Shown here piece by piece: positions 8,335 through 15,548 of a stretch of DNA of 64,000 nucleotides. The stretch covers positions 434,001 through 498,000 of the forward strand of contig CAQOGY010000001.1 in the NCBI GenBank assembly GCA_948847595.1, given 5' to 3'. The notes beneath the pieces were generated by a model. That model did not search any database, had not been told where the DNA came from, and saw only the letters and a list, made by a program, of their open reading frames with translations. The position numbers and the translations under genes are program-made. How positions within the stretch are numbered: position 1 is the stretch's first letter; each line of letters opens with the position of its first letter. Source of the DNA: an uncultured Bacteroides sp. (GTDB lineage: Bacteria > Bacteroidota > Bacteroidia > Bacteroidales > Bacteroidaceae).

Positions 8335-9732
8335 TTATAATGCTAATTTATCCCCCTGATAGAACTTCAGCAACTGCGTGTTCAGGATAGCCATGTATTT
8401 GGCTTGAAGCTGTTCTTGCTGAGCTTGCAGTAAGTTATTCTTCTCAGTAAGAAGTTCTATGGTATTCTTCATTCCCAGGTTGAATTGTTCGCTAATCAGG
8501 TCATAGCTGATTTGTGTACTCCTCAGCTTCTCGTTGGCTGCCGCATAGCGCTGCTGTGCACTGTTGGCATCCAGCCAAAGACCTTCAATTGCCTTATACA
8601 GAGCTTTTTGTTCATCAAGCAGCGATAACATGCTCGTTTCGCGTTGCAACTTAGCCTTTTGTACGGCACTCTTTGTCTGACGGTTATTGAAGATAGGCAC
8701 ACTGACGGACAGGCCGATGGAATTGTTCCATCCGTTCTTCACCTGTTCGCCGAAAGTAAAGTCGCTGCCGCTCGTATGATTCGTCCCGATACCTGCACTA
8801 AGGCTGATAGTCGGAAAATAACCGGATTTTGCAATATCAATCCCCAGTTCGGAAGCCTCTACATTGAGCTTGCTTGCCTCAATCTCCGGACGAATGGCGA
8901 GGGCGCTCACATACACATCTTTCTTGGTAGGCAACGGGGCAAGCACATTCTCGTCGGACAGGTTGGGGAGATAGACGTCCATTTCATTCTCCCCGTCCAG
9001 TTCGAGCAGTTGTTTCAGTTGTAATTTGTAATCTTGCAGGGTGGCTTGCGCTGTCACAAGTTGATAACGGTCGGTACTAACCTGAGCTTCCAGTTGCGCA
9101 AAATCACTTTTTGCAATACTTCCCGCATTCAGCAGTTGTTCTCCGCGATCCCGCTGAGCAATGGAAACTTGCAATGTGTTTTCGTTTACTCTGACAGACT
9201 CGGCCGCATAAAGAATCTGAATATAAACCTGGGCTATGGATTCCTGAATCGTATTCTCGGAAGTTGCCACATCCAGTTCGGCTACATGGTTGTTCAGTTG
9301 TTCCTGCTTGATAGTCTTCAGCCGTTTGTTACCATTATATAGAGTCCACGAAGCATTCAGGCCATAATTACCATTGTAACTTGTCTTGCTGTTACTGCTG
9401 ATAATCTCGTTGCCGCTCACCCGGCTGCTCGACTCCTGATACGGACGATTCACCACCTGCTGACTGGTAGAAAACGAAAGGCTGGGAAACAAAGCAGCTT
9501 TAGCTGTCTTTACATCAATCTGTGTACTTTCCGCCGTCACACGGTTTTTGCGGATAGTAATATTCTGTTCCAAAGCATAGTCGATGCACGATTGCAAATC
9601 CCATTGGGCAGGGAGCTTCGCTTCGTTCTGTGTATCGGCTTGCAGCGGAGATTCTTGTGCAGATATGCCCGGAAGCATACCTGCGCCAAGAAATGCCATC
9701 ACTGTCAATCTTCTTACATTTATCATATTCAT
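8335..9732 (-). CDS. TolC-family outer membrane efflux protein
   Basis: The 465-residue protein has a signal peptide (MNMINVRRL start, cleavage about residue 25, GISAQ) and two OEP repeats of long helices alternating with short beta strands. The beginning WDLQSCIDYALEQNITI and the second-repeat tag SGYFPTISLSAGIGTN are characteristic. Trimers form the outer-membrane exit duct for the MacAB-like transporter encoded downstream. It is the first gene of the six-gene operon and has its own Bacteroides promoter (9755-9786). An alternative start is the Met two codons later (9726). Confidence 0.93.
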   Translation of the reverse strand: MNMINVRRLTVMAFLGAGMLPGISAQESPLQADTQNEAKLPAQWDLQSCIDYALEQNITIRKNRVTAESTQIDVKTAKAALFPSLSFSTSQQVVNRPYQESSSRVSGNEIISSNSKTSYNGNYGLNASWTLYNGNKRLKTIKQEQLNNHVAELDVATSENTIQESIAQVYIQILYAAESVRVNENTLQVSIAQRDRGEQLLNAGSIAKSDFAQLEAQVSTDRYQLVTAQATLQDYKLQLKQLLELDGENEMDVYLPNLSDENVLAPLPTKKDVYVSALAIRPEIEASKLNVEASELGIDIAKSGYFPTISLSAGIGTNHTSGSDFTFGEQVKNGWNNSIGLSVSVPIFNNRQTKSAVQKAKLQRETSMLSLLDEQKALYKAIEGLWLDANSAQQRYAAANEKLRSTQISYDLISEQFNLGMKNTIELLTEKNNLLQAQQEQLQAKYMAILNTQLLKFYQGDKLAL

Positions 9733-9754
9733 ACTTCTATTGATTTACTGGTAA

Positions 9755-9786
9755 CGAAGGTACGTACATATTATATTAGCTGCAAA
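9755..9786 (-). promoter_or_regulatory. promoter of the tolC-efflux-two-component operon
   Basis: The minus strand has TTTG (9783-9786), a 20-nt spacer and TACCTTCG (9755-9762), one mismatch to TAnnTTTG. Predicted transcription begins near 9748, about 16 nt before the tolC start. No LytTR-type direct repeat stands out upstream. Confidence 0.5.
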
Positions 9787-9892
9787 AGCGATAGACGGAA
9801 TACGGAATTTTGCCGTTAAATGTTTTTTTTCTGTCGATAGGTAGATTTTATTGGAAAAACACAACAAATCTTGCAACAATTCGGGGGATTTG

Positions 9893-9922
9893 TTTGTTTT
9901 AATTATAAAAATTGTATATTTG
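9893..9922 (+). promoter_or_regulatory. promoter of the cytochrome bd operon
   Basis: TTTG (9893-9896), an 18-nt spacer and TATATTTG (9915-9922) match the Bacteroides consensus in both boxes. Predicted transcription begins near 9929, 23 nt before the ATG of the DUF4492 gene. It shows that the longer reading frame open from 9871 is not the true N-terminus. Confidence 0.7.
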
Positions 9923-9951
9923 TACTTATTACAAAATTAGAACGTCATCAT

Positions 9952-10173
9952 ATGAAGAATACACTGCTTTCTATTTGGAACTTCTATTTAGAGGGTTTCC
10001 GTAGTATGACACTCGGTCGTACGCTGTGGATTATTATCCTGCTGAAATTATTCGTTATGTTCTTCATCCTCAAATTATTCTTTTTTCCTGATTTCCTCGG
10101 CGACCATCCTACGGATGCCGACAAGGGAACCTATGTGGGCAACGAACTGATACAACGTGCCATTCCGGAGTAA
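9952..10173 (+). CDS. DUF4492 small membrane protein, cytochrome bd associated
   Basis: The 73-residue protein has one hydrophobic segment (about 24-47) between an amphipathic N-terminus (MKNTLLSIWNFYLEGFRSM) and a polar tail. It fits DUF4492, a short family known to sit directly before cydA in Bacteroidota and some Campylobacterota. In E. coli, bd oxidase needs the small subunits CydX and CydH; by position and topology this protein may serve a comparable assembly or stabilising role, which is inference. The start at 9952 follows from the promoter at 9893-9922. cydA follows after 35 nt. Confidence 0.8.
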   Translation: MKNTLLSIWNFYLEGFRSMTLGRTLWIIILLKLFVMFFILKLFFFPDFLGDHPTDADKGTYVGNELIQRAIPE

Positions 10174-10208
10174 TCGACTGATTTTTAACTCTTAAACTAC
10201 ATAAGATT

Positions 10209-11780
10209 ATGATTGAAAGTATTGACACTTCGCTGATAGATTGGTCGAGAGCCCAATTTGCGATGACAGCAATGTACCACTGGATTTTTGTTCCCCTCAC
10301 ACTCGGATTGGCAGTGGTGATGGGCATCATGGAGACGCTGTATTATAAAACAGGCAAAGAATTCTGGAAGAAAACCGCGATGTTCTGGATGAAGCTATTC
10401 GGTATCAACTTCGCTATCGGGGTGGCAACCGGCTTGATTCTTGAGTTTGAATTTGGCACGAACTGGAGTAATTATTCCTGGTTTGTAGGAGATATTTTCG
10501 GTGCGCCATTGGCTATCGAGGGTATTTTGGCATTCTTTATGGAAGCTACGTTTATTGCCGTGATGTTCTTTGGTTGGGGGAAAGTAAGTAAGCGTTTCCA
10601 TCTGGCTTCTACCTGGCTCACAGGATTGGGAGCAACGATTTCTGCCTGGTGGATTCTCGTTGCCAACGCATGGATGCAACATCCGGTGGGGATGGAATTC
10701 AATCCCGATACCGTTCGTAATGAGATGGTCGATTTCTGGGCAGTGGCAACTTCACCCGTTGCTGTCAATAAATTCTTTCATACCGTATTATCCGGTTGGG
10801 TGCTCGGCGCTATCTTTGTAGTCGGTATCAGTTGCTGGTACTTGCTGAAGAAACGCAATCGTGAGTTTGCGCTTGCCAGTATCAAGATTGGCGCTATCTT
10901 CGGATTAGTGGCATCCTTATTTTCCGCTTGGACAGGCGACGGTTCCGGTTATCAGATTGCGCAGACACAACCGATGAAGTTGGCTGCTGTGGAAGGTTTG
11001 TATGAAGGGGGAACGAATGTCGGACTGGTAGGAATCGGCATGCTGAATCCTGAAAAGAAAACTTATAACGACGGAAAAGACCCGTTCCTTTTCCGCATTG
11101 AAATACCGAGCATGCTTTCTTTCCTTGCCGAACGTGATGTGGATGGTTACGTTCCGGGTATCGCGAATATCATCGAAGGCGGTTATCAGATGAAAGATGG
11201 TACAAAAGCCCTTTCGGCTGCCGAGAAAATAGAACGGGGAAAAACGGCTATCGGTGCCTTAGCAGCCTATCGTGCCGCCAAGAGCGCAGGAAATGAAGAA
11301 GATGCGCAAGTGGCTTACAAAGTATTACAGGAGAATATTCCTTATTTCGGTTACGGATATATTAAAGATGTGAACCAATTGGTTCCGAATGTTCCCCTGA
11401 ACTTCTACGCATTCCGCGTAATGGTGATTCTGGGTGGATATTTTATCTTGTTCTTTATCGTTGTCCTTTTCTTTGTCTATAAGAAGGATTTGAGCAAAAT
11501 GAGATGGATGCATTGGATTGCTTTATTGACTATTCCTTTGGGATACATTGCCGGACAAGCCGGATGGGTGGTTGCCGAATGCGGCCGTCAGCCGTGGGCT
11601 ATCCGTGATATGCTGCCTACGTCGGCCGCTATCTCCAAACTGGATGTAAGCTCCGTGCAGATTACTTTCTTTATCTTCCTGCTCTTGTTTACGGTAATGT
11701 TGATTGCAGGTGCCGGAATCATGGTAAAGGCCATCAGGAAAGGCCCGGATACGGGAGATAATGCTAATACTAACCATTAA
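10209..11780 (+). CDS. cydA: cytochrome bd ubiquinol oxidase subunit I
   Basis: CydA carries the three haems and the quinol site of cytochrome bd, which reduces oxygen to water with high affinity and feeds the membrane potential. The 523 residues align well with E. coli CydA. The haem b595 ligand corresponds to His24 (TAMYHWIFVPLTLG), the b558 ligands to His191 (KFFHTVLSGW) and the Met in FYAFRVMVILGG; Glu104 and Glu112 lie in the conserved APLAIEGILAFFMEATF block. The Q-loop between about 225 and 395 is of the long type. RQPWAIRDMLPT near 460 is the usual signature. In this strict gut anaerobe the enzyme supports growth at nanomolar oxygen. Confidence 0.97.
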   Translation: MIESIDTSLIDWSRAQFAMTAMYHWIFVPLTLGLAVVMGIMETLYYKTGKEFWKKTAMFWMKLFGINFAIGVATGLILEFEFGTNWSNYSWFVGDIFGAPLAIEGILAFFMEATFIAVMFFGWGKVSKRFHLASTWLTGLGATISAWWILVANAWMQHPVGMEFNPDTVRNEMVDFWAVATSPVAVNKFFHTVLSGWVLGAIFVVGISCWYLLKKRNREFALASIKIGAIFGLVASLFSAWTGDGSGYQIAQTQPMKLAAVEGLYEGGTNVGLVGIGMLNPEKKTYNDGKDPFLFRIEIPSMLSFLAERDVDGYVPGIANIIEGGYQMKDGTKALSAAEKIERGKTAIGALAAYRAAKSAGNEEDAQVAYKVLQENIPYFGYGYIKDVNQLVPNVPLNFYAFRVMVILGGYFILFFIVVLFFVYKKDLSKMRWMHWIALLTIPLGYIAGQAGWVVAECGRQPWAIRDMLPTSAAISKLDVSSVQITFFIFLLLFTVMLIAGAGIMVKAIRKGPDTGDNANTNH

Positions 11781-11791
11781 TCGTAAAGACT

Positions 11792-12934
11792 ATGTATATA
11801 TTTCTACAACAATATTGGTGGCTTGTCGTTTCCTTGCTGGGAGCTATCCTTGTGTTTTTATTGTTTGTGCAGGGCGGTAATTCATTGTTGTTCTGTCTCG
11901 GTAAGACGGAAGAACATCGTAAAATGATGGTGAACTCTACCGGACGTAAGTGGGAGTTTACGTTTACTACGTTAGTTACTTTCGGTGGCGCTTTCTTTGC
12001 TTCCTTTCCGTTATTTTATAGTACCAGTTTCGGTGGCGCTTATTGGCTTTGGATGATAATTCTTTTCAGTTTTGTGTTGCAGGCTGTCAGCTATGAGTTT
12101 CAGAGTAAAGCGGGAAATCTGTTGGGTAAGAAGACGTATCAGACTTTCCTCGTGATAAATGGAGTAGTAGGCCCGTTGTTGCTTGGCGGAGCGGTAGCTA
12201 CTTTCTTCACGGGTTCTGATTTCTATATCAATAAGGCAAATATGACGGATACTATTATGCCGGTTATCAGCCATTGGGGAAATGGATGGCACGGACTGGA
12301 TGCGTTGACTAATATCTGGAATGTGATTTTAGGACTGGCTGTATTCTTCCTTGCCCGCGTCCTGGGTGCGCTTTATTTTATCAATAATATAGCGGATAAG
12401 GAACTGACAGACAAGTGCCGTCGAGCTGTGCGGAACAATACAGTCTTATTTCTGGTATTCTTCTTGTCATTTGTCATCCGTACGTTAGTTTCCGACGGCT
12501 TTGCTGTGAATCCGGATACGCAGGAGATTTATATGCAGCCATTCAAGTATTTCACTAACTTTATCGAAATGCCGATAATTCTTGTATTATTCCTGATAGG
12601 AGTTGTTTTGGTTCTCTTTGGCATCGGAAAGACTTTACTCAAAAAGACGTTCGATAAAGGAATTTGGTTTACGGGAATTGGTACGGTGCTGACCGTATTG
12701 TCTTTACTGTTGGTGGCAGGATATAATAACACCGCTTATTATCCATCCTATACAGACTTGCAAAGCTCATTGACGTTAGCCAATAGCTGTTCCAGTGAGT
12801 TTACTTTGAAGACAATGGCTTATGTTTCCATTCTCGTCCCGTTTGTGATAGCTTATATATTCTACGCTTGGCGTAGCATTGACCGTCACAAGATTACGGA
12901 GAAAGAGATGGACGAAGGCGGACATTCGTACTAA
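11792..12934 (+). CDS. cydB: cytochrome bd ubiquinol oxidase subunit II
   Basis: The 380-residue polytopic subunit pairs with CydA and has no haem ligands of its own. About nine hydrophobic segments are visible; the N-terminal MYIFLQQYWWLVVSLLGAIL and the segment around FGGAFFASFPLFYSTSFGGAYWLWM fit the family. It starts 11 nt after cydA, so the two are co-transcribed and probably coupled. A terminator follows at 13058-13100. Confidence 0.96.
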   Translation: MYIFLQQYWWLVVSLLGAILVFLLFVQGGNSLLFCLGKTEEHRKMMVNSTGRKWEFTFTTLVTFGGAFFASFPLFYSTSFGGAYWLWMIILFSFVLQAVSYEFQSKAGNLLGKKTYQTFLVINGVVGPLLLGGAVATFFTGSDFYINKANMTDTIMPVISHWGNGWHGLDALTNIWNVILGLAVFFLARVLGALYFINNIADKELTDKCRRAVRNNTVLFLVFFLSFVIRTLVSDGFAVNPDTQEIYMQPFKYFTNFIEMPIILVLFLIGVVLVLFGIGKTLLKKTFDKGIWFTGIGTVLTVLSLLLVAGYNNTAYYPSYTDLQSSLTLANSCSSEFTLKTMAYVSILVPFVIAYIFYAWRSIDRHKITEKEMDEGGHSY

Positions 12935-13009
12935 AGGAATCCCGGAGACGGAGAATCGGGAATAATAAAAATAATCTGGAATAATAAAATAGATGGAGGG
13001 GAAGTGCCC

Positions 13010-13059
13010 AAACTCTCCTTTTAACGAAGAGGACATGTCAAAACTCTCCTTTTAACGAA
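13010..13059. repeat. two direct copies of a 19-bp motif
   Basis: AAACTCTCCTTTTAACGAA occurs at 13010-13028 and 13041-13059, a 31-bp period. The second copy runs into the terminator hairpin. Origin and role are unknown; a duplicated 3' UTR segment is the simplest reading. Confidence 0.7.
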
Positions 13060-13100
13060 ATCATCCCCGCTACAACTATCTGTGGCGAGGATGATTTTTT
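13058..13100 (+). terminator. Rho-independent terminator after cydB
   Basis: Arms 13058-13070 and 13085-13098 (AATCATCC-CGC against GCG-GGATGATT) are followed by a run of six T. It lies 124 nt after the cydB stop and closes the bd operon. Confidence 0.75.
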
Positions 13101-13154
13101 ATTTATAAGGGTTTTGACACACCCTCTTCTTATTTATTGCTAGTCCGTACCTTC

Positions 13155-14111
13155 TTATTTGTTTACTACATTTTCCGGCTTTCCGGCAGCATATGCCTGT
13201 AAGTTGCCGATTGCAATATTCATCAGGCGTTCACGGGCTTCCAGTGTTGCCCATGCGATATGCGGAGTGATATAGCAATTCTTTGCTGTCAGCAATGGAT
13301 TGTCCGCACAAGGAGGTTCAGTAGAAAGAACATCCACTCCGGCTGCATAAATCTTACCGCTGTTCAATGCATCCGCCAAATCCTGTTCGTTGATTAGCGG
13401 GCCACGACCGGTATTGATTAAGATAGCAGTCGGCTTCATCATAGCAAGGCGACGGGCATTCACCATTTCGCGTGTCTCGGGAGTAAGCGGGCAATGCAAG
13501 CTGATAATATCACATTCACTGAACAGTTGGTCTAAATCCATCTTTTTGATTTCCGGTGGCAACTGGAAGTGTGACTTTGAAGTCAATGCATATACCTGCA
13601 TTCCAAAACCGATGGCGACACGTGCAGTCGTATATCCGGTATTTCCCAGTCCGACCAGTCCGATTTTCTTTTCTCTGAGTTCCATCAGCGGAGTATCCCA
13701 AAAGCAGAAGTCCTTGCTGTTTGTCCAACGGCCTTTGTGTACTTCTTCAGAATGGTGTTGTACTTGTTGAGTGATATTCAGAATATGCGCAAATACCATC
13801 TGTGCAACAGAGGCGGTGCTGTATGAAGGAATATTAGTAACGATGATTCCCCGTTCTTTAGCGGCAGCAGTGTCGACTACATTGTATCCGGTAGCTAATA
13901 CGCCGATATATTTCAGTTCGGGCAGTGCAGCCATGTGGTCTGCGTTGATGATTACTTTATTAGTCAGAAGCACTTCTGCTCCGGCTGCACGTTCTAATAC
14001 TTCTTCGGGAGCGGTACGATCGTAAATCGTGCATTCTCCGAGAGCTTTTATACCTTCCCAGGACAAATCACCGGGATTGGCGGCAAAACCGTCTAAAACT
14101 ACAATCTTCAT
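13155..14111 (-). CDS. D-2-hydroxyacid dehydrogenase (glycerate/hydroxypyruvate type)
   Basis: The 318-residue enzyme reduces a 2-keto acid to a D-2-hydroxyacid with NAD(P)H. It shows the NAD-binding GLGNTG at 154-159 with preceding GLVG, the catalytic Arg236 in NTGRGPLIN, Glu265 in STEPP, and His284 in HIAW. The sequence is closest in feel to hydroxypyruvate/glycerate dehydrogenases rather than SerA, as there is no ACT domain; the exact substrate cannot be read from sequence. It stands alone; its upstream region holds a duplicated GTTATACGTCT (14134-14155) and no clear -7 box. Confidence 0.88.
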   Translation of the reverse strand: MKIVVLDGFAANPGDLSWEGIKALGECTIYDRTAPEEVLERAAGAEVLLTNKVIINADHMAALPELKYIGVLATGYNVVDTAAAKERGIIVTNIPSYSTASVAQMVFAHILNITQQVQHHSEEVHKGRWTNSKDFCFWDTPLMELREKKIGLVGLGNTGYTTARVAIGFGMQVYALTSKSHFQLPPEIKKMDLDQLFSECDIISLHCPLTPETREMVNARRLAMMKPTAILINTGRGPLINEQDLADALNSGKIYAAGVDVLSTEPPCADNPLLTAKNCYITPHIAWATLEARERLMNIAIGNLQAYAAGKPENVVNK

Positions 14112-14175
14112 TTCAATTTTTATATTAATAATATGTTATACGTCTGTTATACGTCTTTCTTTAACAGGATATTGA

Positions 14176-14269
14176 TTTTTCAGGCACGGATTACACGGAT
14201 AACGTTGCTGCTTTTTGCAAAATCATATTTTAAGAAACCGTGAAATCCGTGTAATCCGTGCCTGAAAAA
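14176..14269. repeat. perfect 25-bp inverted repeat with 44-bp loop
   Basis: Arms 14176-14200 and 14245-14269 are exact reverse complements and contain CAGGCACGGATTACACGGAT. The right arm ends 2 nt before the rarA stop codon, so the element is the 3' flank of rarA and may end its transcript. A diverged relative with the same CAGGCACGG core lies at 56554-56633, so this is a dispersed palindromic element, not a gene-specific site. Confidence 0.85.
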
Positions 14270-14271
14270 CA

Positions 14272-15543
14272 TCATTTCTTGAACTTGTCTCCCCACAACT
14301 GTATCATCCGTTCGGCATGTTTCTGTTCCGCAGCATTATTTTGCGGTTGCCATATCCGTTTATCTTTCAATTCATCCGGCAGGAATTGTTGCTTTACAAA
14401 GTTACCCTCATAACTATGTGCATACTTATATTCCTGTCCGTATCCTAATTGTTTCATCAACTTTGTAGGCGCGTTGCGCAGATGCAACGGAACAGGCAGA
14501 TTTCCGGTAGAACGAACCAACTCCAGCGCATCATTAATCGCGCTATATGCCGAATTACTTTTAGGACTCGTTGCCAGATAAATCGTAGCTTCCGCTAAAG
14601 GAATACGTCCTTCCGGCCAACCGATTTTCATCAACGTATCAAAGCAGGCATTGGCAATAAGTAACGCATTCGGATTGGCCAGCCCGATATCTTCCGAAGC
14701 CGAAATGACAAGTCTGCGGGCAATGAAAGCAGGGTCTTCGCCGCCTTCCACCATGCGGGCAAGCCAGTAAATAGCTCCGTCAGGATCACTTCCGCGAATC
14801 GACTTGATAAAAGCAGAGATAATATCATAATGCATTTCCCCGTCCTTATCATACGCCAACGGATTCTGCTGCAACCGTTCAGTCACCATCTCATCGGTGA
14901 TAACCACCGTTTCTTCGGTTTCCGACTGAACGACAAGTTCCAGTATATTAAGTAATTTGCGGGCATCCCCACCGGAGAAGCGCAACATGGCTGTTGTTTC
15001 TTTCAATTCGATTTTGCGTTCCTTCAGTACGATATCCGTAGCGATGGCACGTTGCAGAAGTTCCAATAAATCTTCCTTCTCCAACGACTTGAGCACATAA
15101 AGCTGACAACGGGACAGGAGAGGGCGGATAACCTCGAACGACGGATTCTCCGTTGTCGCGCCAATCAGCGTGACAGTTCCGTTCTCTACCGCTCCCAACA
15201 AAGAATCCTGCTGTGACTTGCTGAACCGATGAATTTCATCAATAAACAGAATAGGGCTGGACTGTGAAAAGAAACGATTGCTCTTGGCACGGTCTATCAC
15301 TTCGCGCACATCCTTCACACCGGAAGTTACGGCGCTCAATGTATAAAACGGAGTCTCCAGTTTATTGGCAATGATTTGTGCCAACGTTGTTTTACCCACT
15401 CCAGGAGGGCCCCAAAGGATAAAAGAAGAAATGCGTCCTGCATCAATCATCTTGCGCAAGACAGCACCCGGCCCGACTAAATGTTTCTGGCCAATATAAT
15501 CGTCTAAAGTCTTCGGCCGTAGCCGCTCTGCTAAAGGTTGCAT
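14272..15543 (-). CDS. rarA: replication-associated recombination protein A (MgsA/WRNIP1 family AAA ATPase)
   Basis: This 423-residue AAA+ ATPase acts at stalled replication forks, where it binds SSB and helps remodel or restart forks. Walker A is GPPGVGKT at 45-52, Walker B ILFIDEIHRF at 98-107, sensor 1 ATTENPS near 134 and a MgsA C-terminal tetramerisation domain (YDIISAFIKSIRGSDPD, YLATSPKSNSAYSA). It begins 5 nt after the end of the DUF5686 gene, so the two share a transcript. The 3' end abuts the 25-bp inverted repeat. Confidence 0.96.
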   Translation of the reverse strand: MQPLAERLRPKTLDDYIGQKHLVGPGAVLRKMIDAGRISSFILWGPPGVGKTTLAQIIANKLETPFYTLSAVTSGVKDVREVIDRAKSNRFFSQSSPILFIDEIHRFSKSQQDSLLGAVENGTVTLIGATTENPSFEVIRPLLSRCQLYVLKSLEKEDLLELLQRAIATDIVLKERKIELKETTAMLRFSGGDARKLLNILELVVQSETEETVVITDEMVTERLQQNPLAYDKDGEMHYDIISAFIKSIRGSDPDGAIYWLARMVEGGEDPAFIARRLVISASEDIGLANPNALLIANACFDTLMKIGWPEGRIPLAEATIYLATSPKSNSAYSAINDALELVRSTGNLPVPLHLRNAPTKLMKQLGYGQEYKYAHSYEGNFVKQQFLPDELKDKRIWQPQNNAAEQKHAERMIQLWGDKFKK

Positions 15544-15548
15544 AATTC

